Shown in pieces: positions 8,061-15,260 of a DNA stretch of 33,993 nt; position 1 is the stretch's first letter, and every line of letters starts with the position of its first letter. The translations under genes were made by a program, and so were the position numbers. The notes beneath the pieces are model-generated. The model saw only the letters and a program-made list of their open reading frames with translations. It did not search any database and was not told where the DNA came from. The DNA is from CAZWRN01 sp964636275 (GTDB lineage Bacteria > Patescibacteriota > Microgenomatia > Daviesbacterales > UBA10151): NCBI GenBank assembly GCA_964636275.1, contig CAZWRN010000014.1, positions 1-33,993 on the forward strand, in the 5' to 3' direction.

Positions 8061-8684
8061 TTAAGCATTAGATGCTTTAAACATTGGCGTTATAACATCA
8101 ACCAATCTGGTTAATCTAGTCAATTGCGGATCACCATGCGCAAGTACTCGCTCAATCACCGCATCCCTTTCGGAGGGCCAAAAACCAGCCATAGTCATCA
8201 AACCAATTGGAGCATGAGACACCCGATCTAAAGCAGCCTCAAAAAGATGACGATATCTCCATTGATCCTCGACCGAAGCCTCTACTAACAATCCAGCTAA
8301 AGAACGCAGTGCTCTCCCTTGTAAATCCTCTCGTGTAGTTAAAACAGCTTGTGACATCTGCTCATTTCCAGCCACTTTAGCAACTGGAGCCACACCTTCA
8401 GATGCACCAACCCGGGAAACCATATATAAAGCCTCTCCCATCGGTTCAGGATTTCTTATCAACTGTTCAATTGGTTGAGCCTGCCAGCTATCGATTAATC
8501 CAGCAGTAGCCGCACCCAACAGCGGAAGTCCTCCGACATTTCTTTCATGCAATTTTATAAAAAAGTCACCAGGGTCGTCATTAACAAACCGAGGTCTTCG
8601 ATATAAACGATCTGCTATAACAGTACTTAAATTAGCTTCATTTAATTGATTGAGCCTGGCTGCCTGGTCTGGAAGATATGGCAT
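8061..8684 (-). CDS. Hypothetical soluble helical protein
   Basis: A 207-residue protein that I do not recognise. It has no membrane segment or signal peptide. It is mostly predicted helix, rich in Ala, Leu, Arg and Pro, with motifs such as RPRFVNDDPGDFF near residue 30 and GFWPSERDAVIERVLAHGDP near 170. There are no cysteines or obvious catalytic cluster. It lies 5 nt downstream of the aldolase stop and 3 nt upstream of the DUF805 start, so the three are almost certainly one transcript. Base use looks somewhat more GC-rich than in its neighbours. Coding is supported by length and operon spacing. Confidence 0.6.
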   Translation of the reverse strand: MPYLPDQAARLNQLNEANLSTVIADRLYRRPRFVNDDPGDFFIKLHERNVGGLPLLGAATAGLIDSWQAQPIEQLIRNPEPMGEALYMVSRVGASEGVAPVAKVAGNEQMSQAVLTTREDLQGRALRSLAGLLVEASVEDQWRYRHLFEAALDRVSHAPIGLMTMAGFWPSERDAVIERVLAHGDPQLTRLTRLVDVITPMFKASNA

Positions 8685-8689
8685 AAAAA

Positions 8690-9523
8690 CTATTGCTGAC
8701 AGATATCAGAAATTATTTTAAAACGCTCTGGCAGTGTCTCTTTTAAAAACTTTTGTTTTTCCTCACCCTGCATAGTACAAACTTCCTGCCATAAAGCTCT
8801 CCCAGCTAGAAACCCTACTGCTCCGCGTGAAACAGCATCTTTGAGCTGCTGCGTAAAATGTTCGAAGCTATCCCCCCGGGTCAGTAAAATCCAGGGGATC
8901 TCATGCTCCTGTAAAATGGCACTTATGGTACGGCAAGCCACTGAAGAACCAGGATATTCCAGCTTAAAGACATCTGGCAAGACGCCTCTGGCAACAAACT
9001 TTTTAAGTGACTCAATCACCAACTTTTCCCGCTCTTCCATCGTCACTTCATGGTCGGCTTCATAGGTCACAATCTCTAAAAAGAGTGGGTAATCCCGCGA
9101 TTTACATTCATCTACGACCGATTTGCCTGTTTCCAGTTGGGCCTCAGCTGTTTCTAAATAGGGATTAAAAAAGAGTAATATTTTGGCTCCACCAGCTCCC
9201 CATTCCATCAGTTTCGGGACACCATATTCCAGCTTGGTCAGCCGTTCACCACCTTTGGCCTCATAGCCGGTTTTTTCTACCGGCAGCAAAAAAGGTTTAG
9301 TTTTTTCAACATAAGCTGGAAGGCCGTAATCAGGATCAATTAACACCCCGCTCATCTGGTCTTTGACAGCATTAATAATCTCACCTTTCAGATCAATCGC
9401 CATCTGATCTGTGACCGACTCAGGATTGTCCGGATTCATCAGCTTTTTAAAGCTACCCCGGTGATCCAAAGCCAGCATCAGAAATTTACCATCTTTTGAG
9501 AGAAAGTTTGCCAGATCAGCCAT
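8690..9523 (-). CDS. Class I aldolase of the LacD/YihT type
   Basis: A 277-residue TIM-barrel aldolase resembling tagatose-1,6-bisphosphate aldolase (LacD) and sulfofructose-1-phosphate aldolase (YihT). Matching segments include FLMLALDHRGSFKKLM (14-29), GVLIDPDYG (59-67), AKILLFFNPY (113-122), DVFKLEYPG (184-192) and PWILLTRGD followed by VGFLAGRALW. K187 in FKLEYP aligns with the Schiff-base lysine. It would split a ketose (bis)phosphate into two three-carbon units without metal. The substrate is not decided by sequence; with PfkB, Rpe, RpiB and transketolase in the window, a glycolytic role as fructose-bisphosphate aldolase is a fair inference. It is the first gene of a three-gene unit. 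Confidence 0.75.
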   Translation of the reverse strand: MADLANFLSKDGKFLMLALDHRGSFKKLMNPDNPESVTDQMAIDLKGEIINAVKDQMSGVLIDPDYGLPAYVEKTKPFLLPVEKTGYEAKGGERLTKLEYGVPKLMEWGAGGAKILLFFNPYLETAEAQLETGKSVVDECKSRDYPLFLEIVTYEADHEVTMEEREKLVIESLKKFVARGVLPDVFKLEYPGSSVACRTISAILQEHEIPWILLTRGDSFEHFTQQLKDAVSRGAVGFLAGRALWQEVCTMQGEEKQKFLKETLPERFKIISDICQQ

Positions 9524-9619
9524 TAATTTATTGTTGCATATGTAAAATCGAAGTGGAAGGTGGGAAAAGTACCAAAAAAGAAAAAAACGGTTGAGTTCGC
9601 AAATATGAGCCTAAAAAGT

Positions 9620-9625
9620 TATAAT
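9620..9625 (+). promoter_or_regulatory. -10 element (TATAAT) before the NUDIX gene
   Basis: A perfect TATAAT ends 8 nt before the ATG at 9634. There is no SD, so the mRNA is expected to start at or within 1-2 nt of the start codon. The -35 is weak (TTCGCA at 9596-9601, 18-nt spacer). Confidence 0.55.
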
Positions 9626-9633
9626 ACAAATCG

Positions 9634-10212
9634 ATGTCAAAAGATAAACCAACCAGATTTCCAGACAACGCCCAAAAAGTTTTTGAAGGTGTTTTATATG
9701 ATGTCTACCAATGGCCTCAAAAACTTTATGATGGCACCACTGTGACTTATGAACGCCTCAATCGACAAGATACTGCTATTGTGATTGGCATCACTCCAGA
9801 TAACCAAATCCTGCTGGTGGATGAAGAGCAGCCTCATATCGCTCGGGGTATTAAATTAGTCGCCGGTAAAATTGATCCTGGTGAAACACCGGAGGATGCT
9901 GCTAAACGTGAATTATTGGAAGAAACTGGTTATCAAGCTGAAAGTCTACATCTTTGGTATCAGTTCAATCCAGATGTCAATGTAGATTGGACCGTTTATA
10001 CTTATATTGCCAAAAATGTCATTCAGGTGGCAGCACAACAGCTTGAAGGCGGGGAAAAAATCACCCCAAAACTGGTATCATTTGAACAATTTTTAGATAT
10101 CGTATCTGCCGAAAAATTTCGCGGTTTAGAATTAAAAACCAGAATTCTTGAGGCAAAATTAATGCCTGAAAAAATGTCAGAACTAAAAAAACTACTGACA
10201 ACTGGTAATTGA
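9634..10212 (+). CDS. NUDIX hydrolase (ADP-ribose pyrophosphatase-like)
   Basis: A 192-residue NUDIX enzyme that would hydrolyse a nucleoside diphosphate linked to another group, using Mg2+. The NUDIX box is complete from G78 to Y100 (G-x5-E84-x7-R92-E93-L-x-E96-E97-x-G99). The N-terminal strand-rich segment (VTYERLNRQDTAIVIGI) and the AGKIDPGE entry resemble ADP-ribose pyrophosphatases (NudF/YqkG), which would clear ADP-ribose. The exact substrate is uncertain. It is transcribed away from the aldolase unit. Its 3' end overlaps the convergent gene at 10192 by 21 nt. Confidence 0.85.
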   Translation: MSKDKPTRFPDNAQKVFEGVLYDVYQWPQKLYDGTTVTYERLNRQDTAIVIGITPDNQILLVDEEQPHIARGIKLVAGKIDPGETPEDAAKRELLEETGYQAESLHLWYQFNPDVNVDWTVYTYIAKNVIQVAAQQLEGGEKITPKLVSFEQFLDIVSAEKFRGLELKTRILEAKLMPEKMSELKKLLTTGN

Positions 10213-10959
10213 TTGGTCTATATCTGGCTGGGCAGTATTCGTACAGCGAATCACCGGAGCCACCTCCCCATTGGATAAGTTTTTCTTGTATATAGCCTGA
10301 CCACTAAAACCCCCATCACCAGCTGAACAAAATACATACATGGCATCTGAAGTGATTTGTAAAATACTCGAACAACCAAAATAAGGCCAAGACTCACTTT
10401 TTACCAAACCACTTAAAGGACCTCCGATCCCATGATTTAAATCCATAATATAGGTGTCACTGCCAGCACCTCCACCTGGTAAAGGCTGCCCTGCAAGTAA
10501 ATATTTTCCACCGTTCTCAGTCACACAATAGGTAATATAAGCGGCAAATTCTTTAATACCTACACCCAGCAAATAGTTATTTAAATCAGAAACCACTTGA
10601 CTCAGATCACTTTGAATAGGTTTAAGATAGCGCTCCCCAGCCAATTCAACTGACCATAGATATTGCCCATCCATTCCACGCATATACGGGCCATCACAAT
10701 TAAATCCGATCAAATCACTTTCAGAAACATTAGTAACTTCAACGGGTAAGTTATATCCAGGATAGATCTCCTGTTTTGGGTCAAAACTTCTTTTAGCATA
10801 TTTAGTCGGAGTAACTAATCCCTGAGGATTTTGATCTGTGATATCGGTCAAAGTTGTGGTGGGAACACTTTTTCTTCCTAACCAGAAACCAGCACCTACA
10901 GCCAGCAGTAAAATAAAGACTACCATTATAAAAATAACCAGCCCAAAGCCTTTTTGCAT
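10192..10959 (-). CDS. Hypothetical exported protein with pilin-like N-terminus
   Basis: A 255-residue protein not matched to a known family. It starts MQKGFGLVIFIMVVFILLL, a single membrane helix preceded by a short basic KGF that resembles a type IV prepilin cleavage site (G4|F5) but lacks the usual Glu at +5. The rest is predicted extracellular and beta-rich, with six spaced cysteines (in GFNCDGP, ITYCVTE, YFGCSSI, VFCSAGD, VIRCTN and a C-terminal SCQ) that could form disulfides. The ATG directly follows the TAA of the PfkB gene, so the two are co-transcribed. The 3' end overlaps the NUDIX gene by 21 nt. Ordinary membrane anchoring is the simpler alternative to a pseudopilin. Confidence 0.6.
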   Translation of the reverse strand: MQKGFGLVIFIMVVFILLLAVGAGFWLGRKSVPTTTLTDITDQNPQGLVTPTKYAKRSFDPKQEIYPGYNLPVEVTNVSESDLIGFNCDGPYMRGMDGQYLWSVELAGERYLKPIQSDLSQVVSDLNNYLLGVGIKEFAAYITYCVTENGGKYLLAGQPLPGGGAGSDTYIMDLNHGIGGPLSGLVKSESWPYFGCSSILQITSDAMYVFCSAGDGGFSGQAIYKKNLSNGEVAPVIRCTNTAQPDIDQSITSCQ

Positions 10960-11946
10960 TTAGAATTCTTTCGCCACAATTTCTTTATATTCTTTCAACC
11001 GTTCTCGGAGTTGGTGATAATTGAGTAAACCTTTTTGTGGACCAATCTCTCCCACAACTGAAGCACTATTAGCAGCTCCCCAGCGCATTGCACCAGAAAG
11101 ACTCTCACCATGAATAATTCCCGCCACCGTAGAGGTAGCAAAAGCATCTCCAGCACCAGTCATCTCAACTAGTTTAGCCGGAAAAACTTCTAGTTTCCAA
11201 AAGACTTCCCCATCAAAACCATATGATCCTTCTTTACCATCTGTTAGTATTACCTGCTTTGGCCCCAGATTAAACAAATTTTTTAACAGTTTTTTAACTG
11301 AGATTTTGTCATGAACTTCATGCCCCAAAAATCGCTTCGCCTCTTCAATATTCATCACTATCACATCTACCAACCCCAACAATCGGCTTTGCTTTTTACC
11401 ACCCTGCTTAATTTGAAAAGTTCCGGGCTGATAGGCCAGCTTACAGCCAACTCTTTCAATATAATTGATCAGCTGATTTATCACATTTGACTCCACATAA
11501 GAAGGCGACATTGACGTCAGATATATCCACTTAGTTTTTTCCAGATCCGGCAGCTGAAATTTCCAGGGCTGATGATGAACCAAGATCGTCCGCTCACCTT
11601 TATAGCTTAAAATAATATTGTGATTGGAAGGTAAATTGGGAACATCAATCACATATCTGGTATCAACTTTTTCTTTTTTAAATTTTTGACGAATTCGTAA
11701 GTCATCCTCTTCATCATCTTTATTTCCTGAATGAGTATAAATTGCCGTTTTCAAGCCAAGACGGGCACTTCCCACAGCATTGTTGGCAGCATTACCGGCT
11801 ACCATTGATTCTCCATTTTCAACCGGAACTTTTGCTCCAAAAGGAAATCCTAAAATAATCTGACCGTTTTCAGCAATAAGTTTGGCTTCATTTAGTGGAA
11901 TAACAGTATCTATGACCGTATCGCCAATGGAAATTAAATCAAACAT
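10960..11946 (-). CDS. PfkB-family carbohydrate or nucleoside kinase
   Basis: A 328-residue ribokinase-fold kinase. The N-terminal signature (residues 4-14 ISIGDTVIDTV, and GNAANNAVGSARLG at 51-64) and the C-terminal PfkB signature MTGAGDAFATS are intact, with catalytic base D267 in GAGD (264-267). It phosphorylates a hydroxymethyl group of a sugar or nucleoside with ATP. Which substrate (ribose, fructose-6-phosphate, adenosine) cannot be decided; the family is broad. Pentose phosphate genes occur a few kb away. The upstream region is a heptamer repeat array (11954-11981) abutting the start, where TAGACG-like and TACGCT hexamers could act as a weak promoter. Confidence 0.88.
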   Translation of the reverse strand: MFDLISIGDTVIDTVIPLNEAKLIAENGQIILGFPFGAKVPVENGESMVAGNAANNAVGSARLGLKTAIYTHSGNKDDEEDDLRIRQKFKKEKVDTRYVIDVPNLPSNHNIILSYKGERTILVHHQPWKFQLPDLEKTKWIYLTSMSPSYVESNVINQLINYIERVGCKLAYQPGTFQIKQGGKKQSRLLGLVDVIVMNIEEAKRFLGHEVHDKISVKKLLKNLFNLGPKQVILTDGKEGSYGFDGEVFWKLEVFPAKLVEMTGAGDAFATSTVAGIIHGESLSGAMRWGAANSASVVGEIGPQKGLLNYHQLRERLKEYKEIVAKEF

Positions 11947-11953
11947 ATTTTAA

Positions 11954-11981
11954 GCGTAAAGGGTTTAGCGTCTAGCGTCTA
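11954..11981. repeat. Degenerate heptamer array (GCGTAAA/GCGTCTA)x4
   Basis: Four 7-nt units (GCGTAAA, GGGTTTA, GCGTCTA, GCGTCTA) lie between the PfkB gene and the next gene upstream. The array extends into the 3' end of the 11972-12490 gene and supplies its stop codon and last Arg codons. Confidence 0.85.
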
Positions 11982-12490
11982 GTAGTTGAATTGACTAGAC
12001 AGGGAGTAAGCTGTTGTTTCAATAAAACAATAAAAGAGATACTCAACAATCCTAATGCAATTAGAGAAACTTCCGCACCTTTAAATGGCAAATGGCCAAC
12101 ACTACCGGAAATCCCCAATAACCCCAACAGTGGTAATCCACAAGATGCACACCCACTACCGGCTGTACCTAAAAGTGAACTAATACCAAAAACCATATGC
12201 ACCCGCTGTTTAGCTAGATTTAGCCTCAGATTGCGGTATACTAGCACCATATTGGCTCCAGTTAAAAGACTCATTAACACTAAAACAGTCAGATTAAAGC
12301 CACTCATAGCTGTAAATAATCCTTCCAATAAAGCTAAACTAATGTTCATTTTATAAATCAAATTATGAGATCCAAAATAGGTCTGATTGATTAGAGAATA
12401 GTTGGTAAAATAGACATTTAAAAGCAGATACAAAGCCGCAATAGCTACTGCACTAATAAAAAATTGCCGGTTAAGGACAGATCGAAGCAT
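11972..12490 (-). CDS. Polytopic membrane protein with conserved-looking CASC motif
   Basis: A 172-residue protein with about four or five membrane helices. A GSGCASCGLPLLG segment (C114 and C117) lies at the start of a membrane helix; a third Cys sits near the C-terminus. I cannot name the family. The start is 1 nt after the stop of the DsbA-like gene, so they are co-transcribed, and a role as membrane redox partner or as a thiol/metal transporter is a reasonable inference (compare MerT or DsbD-type CxxC membrane proteins, without proven homology). The last codons (TTRR, stop) come from the heptamer repeat, so the native C-terminus may have been changed. Confidence 0.65.
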   Translation of the reverse strand: MLRSVLNRQFFISAVAIAALYLLLNVYFTNYSLINQTYFGSHNLIYKMNISLALLEGLFTAMSGFNLTVLVLMSLLTGANMVLVYRNLRLNLAKQRVHMVFGISSLLGTAGSGCASCGLPLLGLLGISGSVGHLPFKGAEVSLIALGLLSISFIVLLKQQLTPCLVNSTTRR

Positions 12491-12491
12491 G

Positions 12492-13325
12492 TTATTTTAG
12501 AAGACCGTCGATGACTGTAGAAAATGCGTTGTAAGGCTGTGCACCGACTAGTCTGGTACCTTCTATTGTACCACTTGGATCTGATTTACCAATAAAGAAT
12601 GTTGGTGTACCGTCTGCTCCTGCTGCCCCAGCATCAGCCAAATCTTTAGCAACTTCATCTTTATATTTTTCTGAATCTAAACATGTTTTAAAGTTTGTCG
12701 CATTTAAGCCAACTTCACCAGCGATCGTATAGAGTTTATCCACAGTTAGACCATTACCGTTAGAGGTAGTCTGAGTAAACATCGCATTGTGCATCTTATA
12801 ATAGGCCTCATCTCCAGCCTGTTCACGAGCGCAATTGGCAGCAATAGCTTCTTTGGTCGCCATTGGATCATGGAAAGATAAAGGTAGATCACGAAATACG
12901 ATCTTTAGTTTGCCTGTATCAACATAATTTTTCTTAATTTCCGGATAAGTCTGGTCAAAATATCGTTTACAGAAAGGACATTCATAGTCAGAAAACTCAA
13001 CCATCGTCAAAGGTGCATTTTTATCCCCCAAAACAGCATCGTCATCTACAGACACTTTCACCGGCCCAGTTTCAGGAGCCGGAGCCAGAGGAGCTGAAGA
13101 AGCTACTGGTGCAGTCGAAGCAACAGCTACCCCAGCTTTTTTAGCTGTCAGACCTTTGATTTCCAATACTCCTCCAGACAGCAAAATAGACAAGGCAATA
13201 ATAATACTGCCGATAATTATTGATGCTGGAATGGAGACAACTGTCTGTGGTGGAGGGGGAGGACCCATGTGAACTCGTTTTTCTTCGACTACTTTTTCTT
13301 CTTTTCTATTCATGAGTGAAAACAT
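12492..13325 (-). CDS. DsbA-family thioredoxin-fold oxidoreductase, membrane-anchored
   Basis: A 277-residue protein with a short cytoplasmic N-terminus containing six prolines (GPPPPPP-like, residues 21-26), one membrane helix (~30-52), an Ala/Pro-rich linker (60-90) and a DsbA/BdbD-type thioredoxin domain. The active site is C116-P-F-C119 in SDYECPFCKRYF; the cis-Pro loop is GTPTFFIG. It would form or isomerise disulfides in exported proteins. An upstream in-frame TTG at 13334 is possible, but the ATG at 13325 is preferred because AAAGGG lies 9 nt before it. It is followed at 1 nt by the CASC membrane protein and preceded by a small CxC membrane peptide. Confidence 0.9.
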   Translation of the reverse strand: MFSLMNRKEEKVVEEKRVHMGPPPPPQTVVSIPASIIIGSIIIALSILLSGGVLEIKGLTAKKAGVAVASTAPVASSAPLAPAPETGPVKVSVDDDAVLGDKNAPLTMVEFSDYECPFCKRYFDQTYPEIKKNYVDTGKLKIVFRDLPLSFHDPMATKEAIAANCAREQAGDEAYYKMHNAMFTQTTSNGNGLTVDKLYTIAGEVGLNATNFKTCLDSEKYKDEVAKDLADAGAAGADGTPTFFIGKSDPSGTIEGTRLVGAQPYNAFSTVIDGLLK

Positions 13326-13407
13326 ACTACACAACCCTTTTTAAGATGTAAAGGGCTAACTTTAGAGAAAGCGCTATTTTGATTTATTCTTCTTACACTG
13401 GATAATA

Positions 13408-13542
13408 TCAGCGAGTTTTACTGCGAAGATAACTATTTACTATTCGAGCGCCATTGTAAATCATAGCCAATATATAGGCTCCAATATTAACAAAAAACAG
13501 AAAAATAGCTTCTAAGACAACATCCAGTACACAACCGCACAT
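13408..13542 (-). CDS. Candidate 44-residue single-helix membrane peptide with CGC start
   Basis: An open frame from ATG 13542 to TGA at 13408 encodes a 44-residue peptide beginning MCGCVLDVVLEAIFLFF and ending in a basic tail (SYLRSKTR). One hydrophobic helix spans residues ~5-29 with positive charges after it, as in real small membrane proteins. The CxC at residues 2-4 and its position directly upstream of the DsbA-like and CASC membrane genes suggest a redox- or metal-linked role. No SD is visible. It fills what would otherwise be a 312-nt gap. The composition favours coding, but without homologues this stays a prediction. Confidence 0.5.
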   Translation of the reverse strand: MCGCVLDVVLEAIFLFFVNIGAYILAMIYNGARIVNSYLRSKTR

Positions 13543-13637
13543 AAGTTAGTGAATCAGTGAATTAGAGATTAGTTAATTAGAAAATCATAGAATATACTAA
13601 CTGATTAACTAATCCGCCGATCAACTAATTAACTCAT
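13543..13637. repeat. Degenerate AT-rich intergenic repeats (GATTAGT/GTGAATC type)
   Basis: The stretch has many near-copies of a ~7-8 nt word (AGTGAATC, GATTAGTTAATTAG, AACTGATTAACTAATC) on both strands, related to the ACTAATC array at 16202-16260. It separates transketolase C from the small membrane peptide. Confidence 0.6.
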
Positions 13638-14612
13638 TTATTTTCCTTTCAAACGTAGAACTTTCAAAACCGCTTTTTTTATCTCTTTACTGGTCAGTCC
13701 AAAATGTTGCATCAGTTCCTGAGGTTCACCACTTTCACCAAACCTATCATCAATTCCTATCCTGATCAAAGGAACAGGGTGATGCTCGGCTAAAAATTCA
13801 GCTACCGCCGAGCCAAGTCCGCCATTTTTTTGATGCTCTTCAGCAGTCACAATAGCCCCGGTTTCTTCAGCCGCCTGGCGAATAACCTGTTCATCCAGTG
13901 GCTTAATAGTGTGATTATTGATCACCCGGACACTGATATGATCCTCTTCTAGCTCTTTAGCAGCTACTAATGCCTGATAAACCATCTGACCACAGGCAAT
14001 GACAGTCACATCTTTTCCCTCTTTAAATACTTCCGCTTCTCCAATTTTAAAAGGTGTTTCTTCAGTTGTAATAACCGGCGATTTGTCACGGCCAAGTCTG
14101 ATATATGAAGGTTTACCATTGGAAGCTAAGGCCAATGTGGCTTTTTTAGCCTCAATAGCATCACAAGGACACACCACCACCATATTTGGAAGTACTCGCA
14201 TAATTGCTAAATCTTCTAAAGCTTGATGCGTGGCTCCATCTGGACCAACCGAAATTCCTGCATGAGAACCAACAATTTTAACTGGTTGATCGTTGTAACA
14301 AATAGTGGTGCGGATCTGTTCCCAGTTTCTCCCAGGTGAAAAAGTTGCATAAGAAGAAACAAAAGGAATTTTTCCCACCGCCGCCATCCCCGATCCAACT
14401 GTTACCAGATTTTGTTCAGCTACACCCACTTCAACAAACCGCTCGGGGAACTTTTTCTTAAAAGCTTCCATTCTGGTTGACTCTGTCAGATCTGCGCAAA
14501 GCGCTATAATGTTTTTATCAGCTTCACCCGCCAACACCAACCCCTCGCCAAAACCGTTCCGTGTCGGAACTTGTTCAACATCTTCTGCAAATAATTTTGA
14601 ATTTAATTTCAT
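13638..14612 (-). CDS. Transketolase, C-terminal subunit
   Basis: A 324-residue protein equal to the pyrimidine-binding and C-terminal domains of transketolase. It starts at NGFGEGLVLAGEADKNIIALCADL and continues with RFVEVGVAEQNLV, which contains the Glu that activates thiamine diphosphate, then GSHAGISVGPDGATHQALEDLA, followed by the C-terminal Rossmann-like domain (VRVINNHTIKPLD). With the N-terminal subunit at 15253 it would form one heteromeric enzyme moving two-carbon units between sugar phosphates. Split transketolases are known in archaea and several bacteria. Here the halves are separated by a third gene, an unusual arrangement. The ATG is 3 nt after the stop of that gene. Confidence 0.92.
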   Translation of the reverse strand: MKLNSKLFAEDVEQVPTRNGFGEGLVLAGEADKNIIALCADLTESTRMEAFKKKFPERFVEVGVAEQNLVTVGSGMAAVGKIPFVSSYATFSPGRNWEQIRTTICYNDQPVKIVGSHAGISVGPDGATHQALEDLAIMRVLPNMVVVCPCDAIEAKKATLALASNGKPSYIRLGRDKSPVITTEETPFKIGEAEVFKEGKDVTVIACGQMVYQALVAAKELEEDHISVRVINNHTIKPLDEQVIRQAAEETGAIVTAEEHQKNGGLGSAVAEFLAEHHPVPLIRIGIDDRFGESGEPQELMQHFGLTSKEIKKAVLKVLRLKGK

Positions 14613-14615
14613 ATT

Positions 14616-15260
14616 TTATGGCCAAATAGCGACATCAGTTACCATATTTTGCGGTAATATTCGAAATACACCCGTCTTATTTTTTTCTATGAGATAATAA
14701 CCAGCCGGAATCTCAGATGGCACCACCTTATTACTAAAATCATAAATAGTAATATCTACCATATCATTTGGAAGGCCAATAATCTGACCAACTGAATCAC
14801 CCATCAGACTCATTTCACTATTGATCTCAGGAGGATTAAACAAGACCACATCACCTTTCTTAATCTCACGTCCTAAAAAGGCCTTCTTAATAGTCCAAAT
14901 AATTTGTCCATCAGTATACTTGCCAGGGGCACCACCAATTATTCTGGTAGGACCAATTATTCGAAAAGGACTACTCATCATATAGAGTAAAAATCCAATT
15001 AGTAAAATTACTAAAACTGCCGTAAAAATACCTGAACCTAACTTATTAGATCCTACTTTGGCATGTATCAACCACCATCTGATGAGTAAAAATGGCAACA
15101 GCCAGCATAAAACATACGTCACAACAACCACACCCAAAGGAGGTATATCCATGGGGAGAATTTGCAATATCATTAAAAGTACTAACAAAATATATCCACC
15201 AAAAATACCCCCAATAGCTGCTATCAGATAAACAAAAAAAGAATTCATTGGTTTATTCAT
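14616..15260 (-). CDS. Membrane protein with degenerate S26 signal-peptidase-like C-terminus
   Basis: About 214 residues. The N-terminal ~95 residues hold three membrane helices. The rest resembles a type I signal peptidase fold: KKGDVVLFNPP and IIGLPNDMVDI match the conserved boxes that normally read GDVVVF.P and R.IGLPGD.V.I. The catalytic Ser motif (GxSMxPT) and Lys are not there: the equivalent positions read IIGPTRI and VGQIIGLP. It is therefore probably an inactive relative. The start is set by AGGAG 5 nt before ATG 15260, inside the 3' end of the transketolase N gene (8-nt overlap), which implies translational coupling; an upstream GTG at 15266 is less likely. It sits between the two transketolase halves. 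Confidence 0.65.
   Translation of the reverse strand: MNKPMNSFFVYLIAAIGGIFGGYILLVLLMILQILPMDIPPLGVVVVTYVLCWLLPFLLIRWWLIHAKVGSNKLGSGIFTAVLVILLIGFLLYMMSSPFRIIGPTRIIGGAPGKYTDGQIIWTIKKAFLGREIKKGDVVLFNPPEINSEMSLMGDSVGQIIGLPNDMVDITIYDFSNKVVPSEIPAGYYLIEKNKTGVFRILPQNMVTDVAIWP

Noticed and set aside
13326..13334. TTG start for the DsbA-like gene
   Set aside because: The AAAGGG site touches the TTG but is 9 nt from the ATG at 13325, the better-spaced start.
14616..15260. Active signal peptidase I
   Set aside because: The Ser motif and the Lys of the catalytic dyad are missing, so only a degenerate relative can be claimed.
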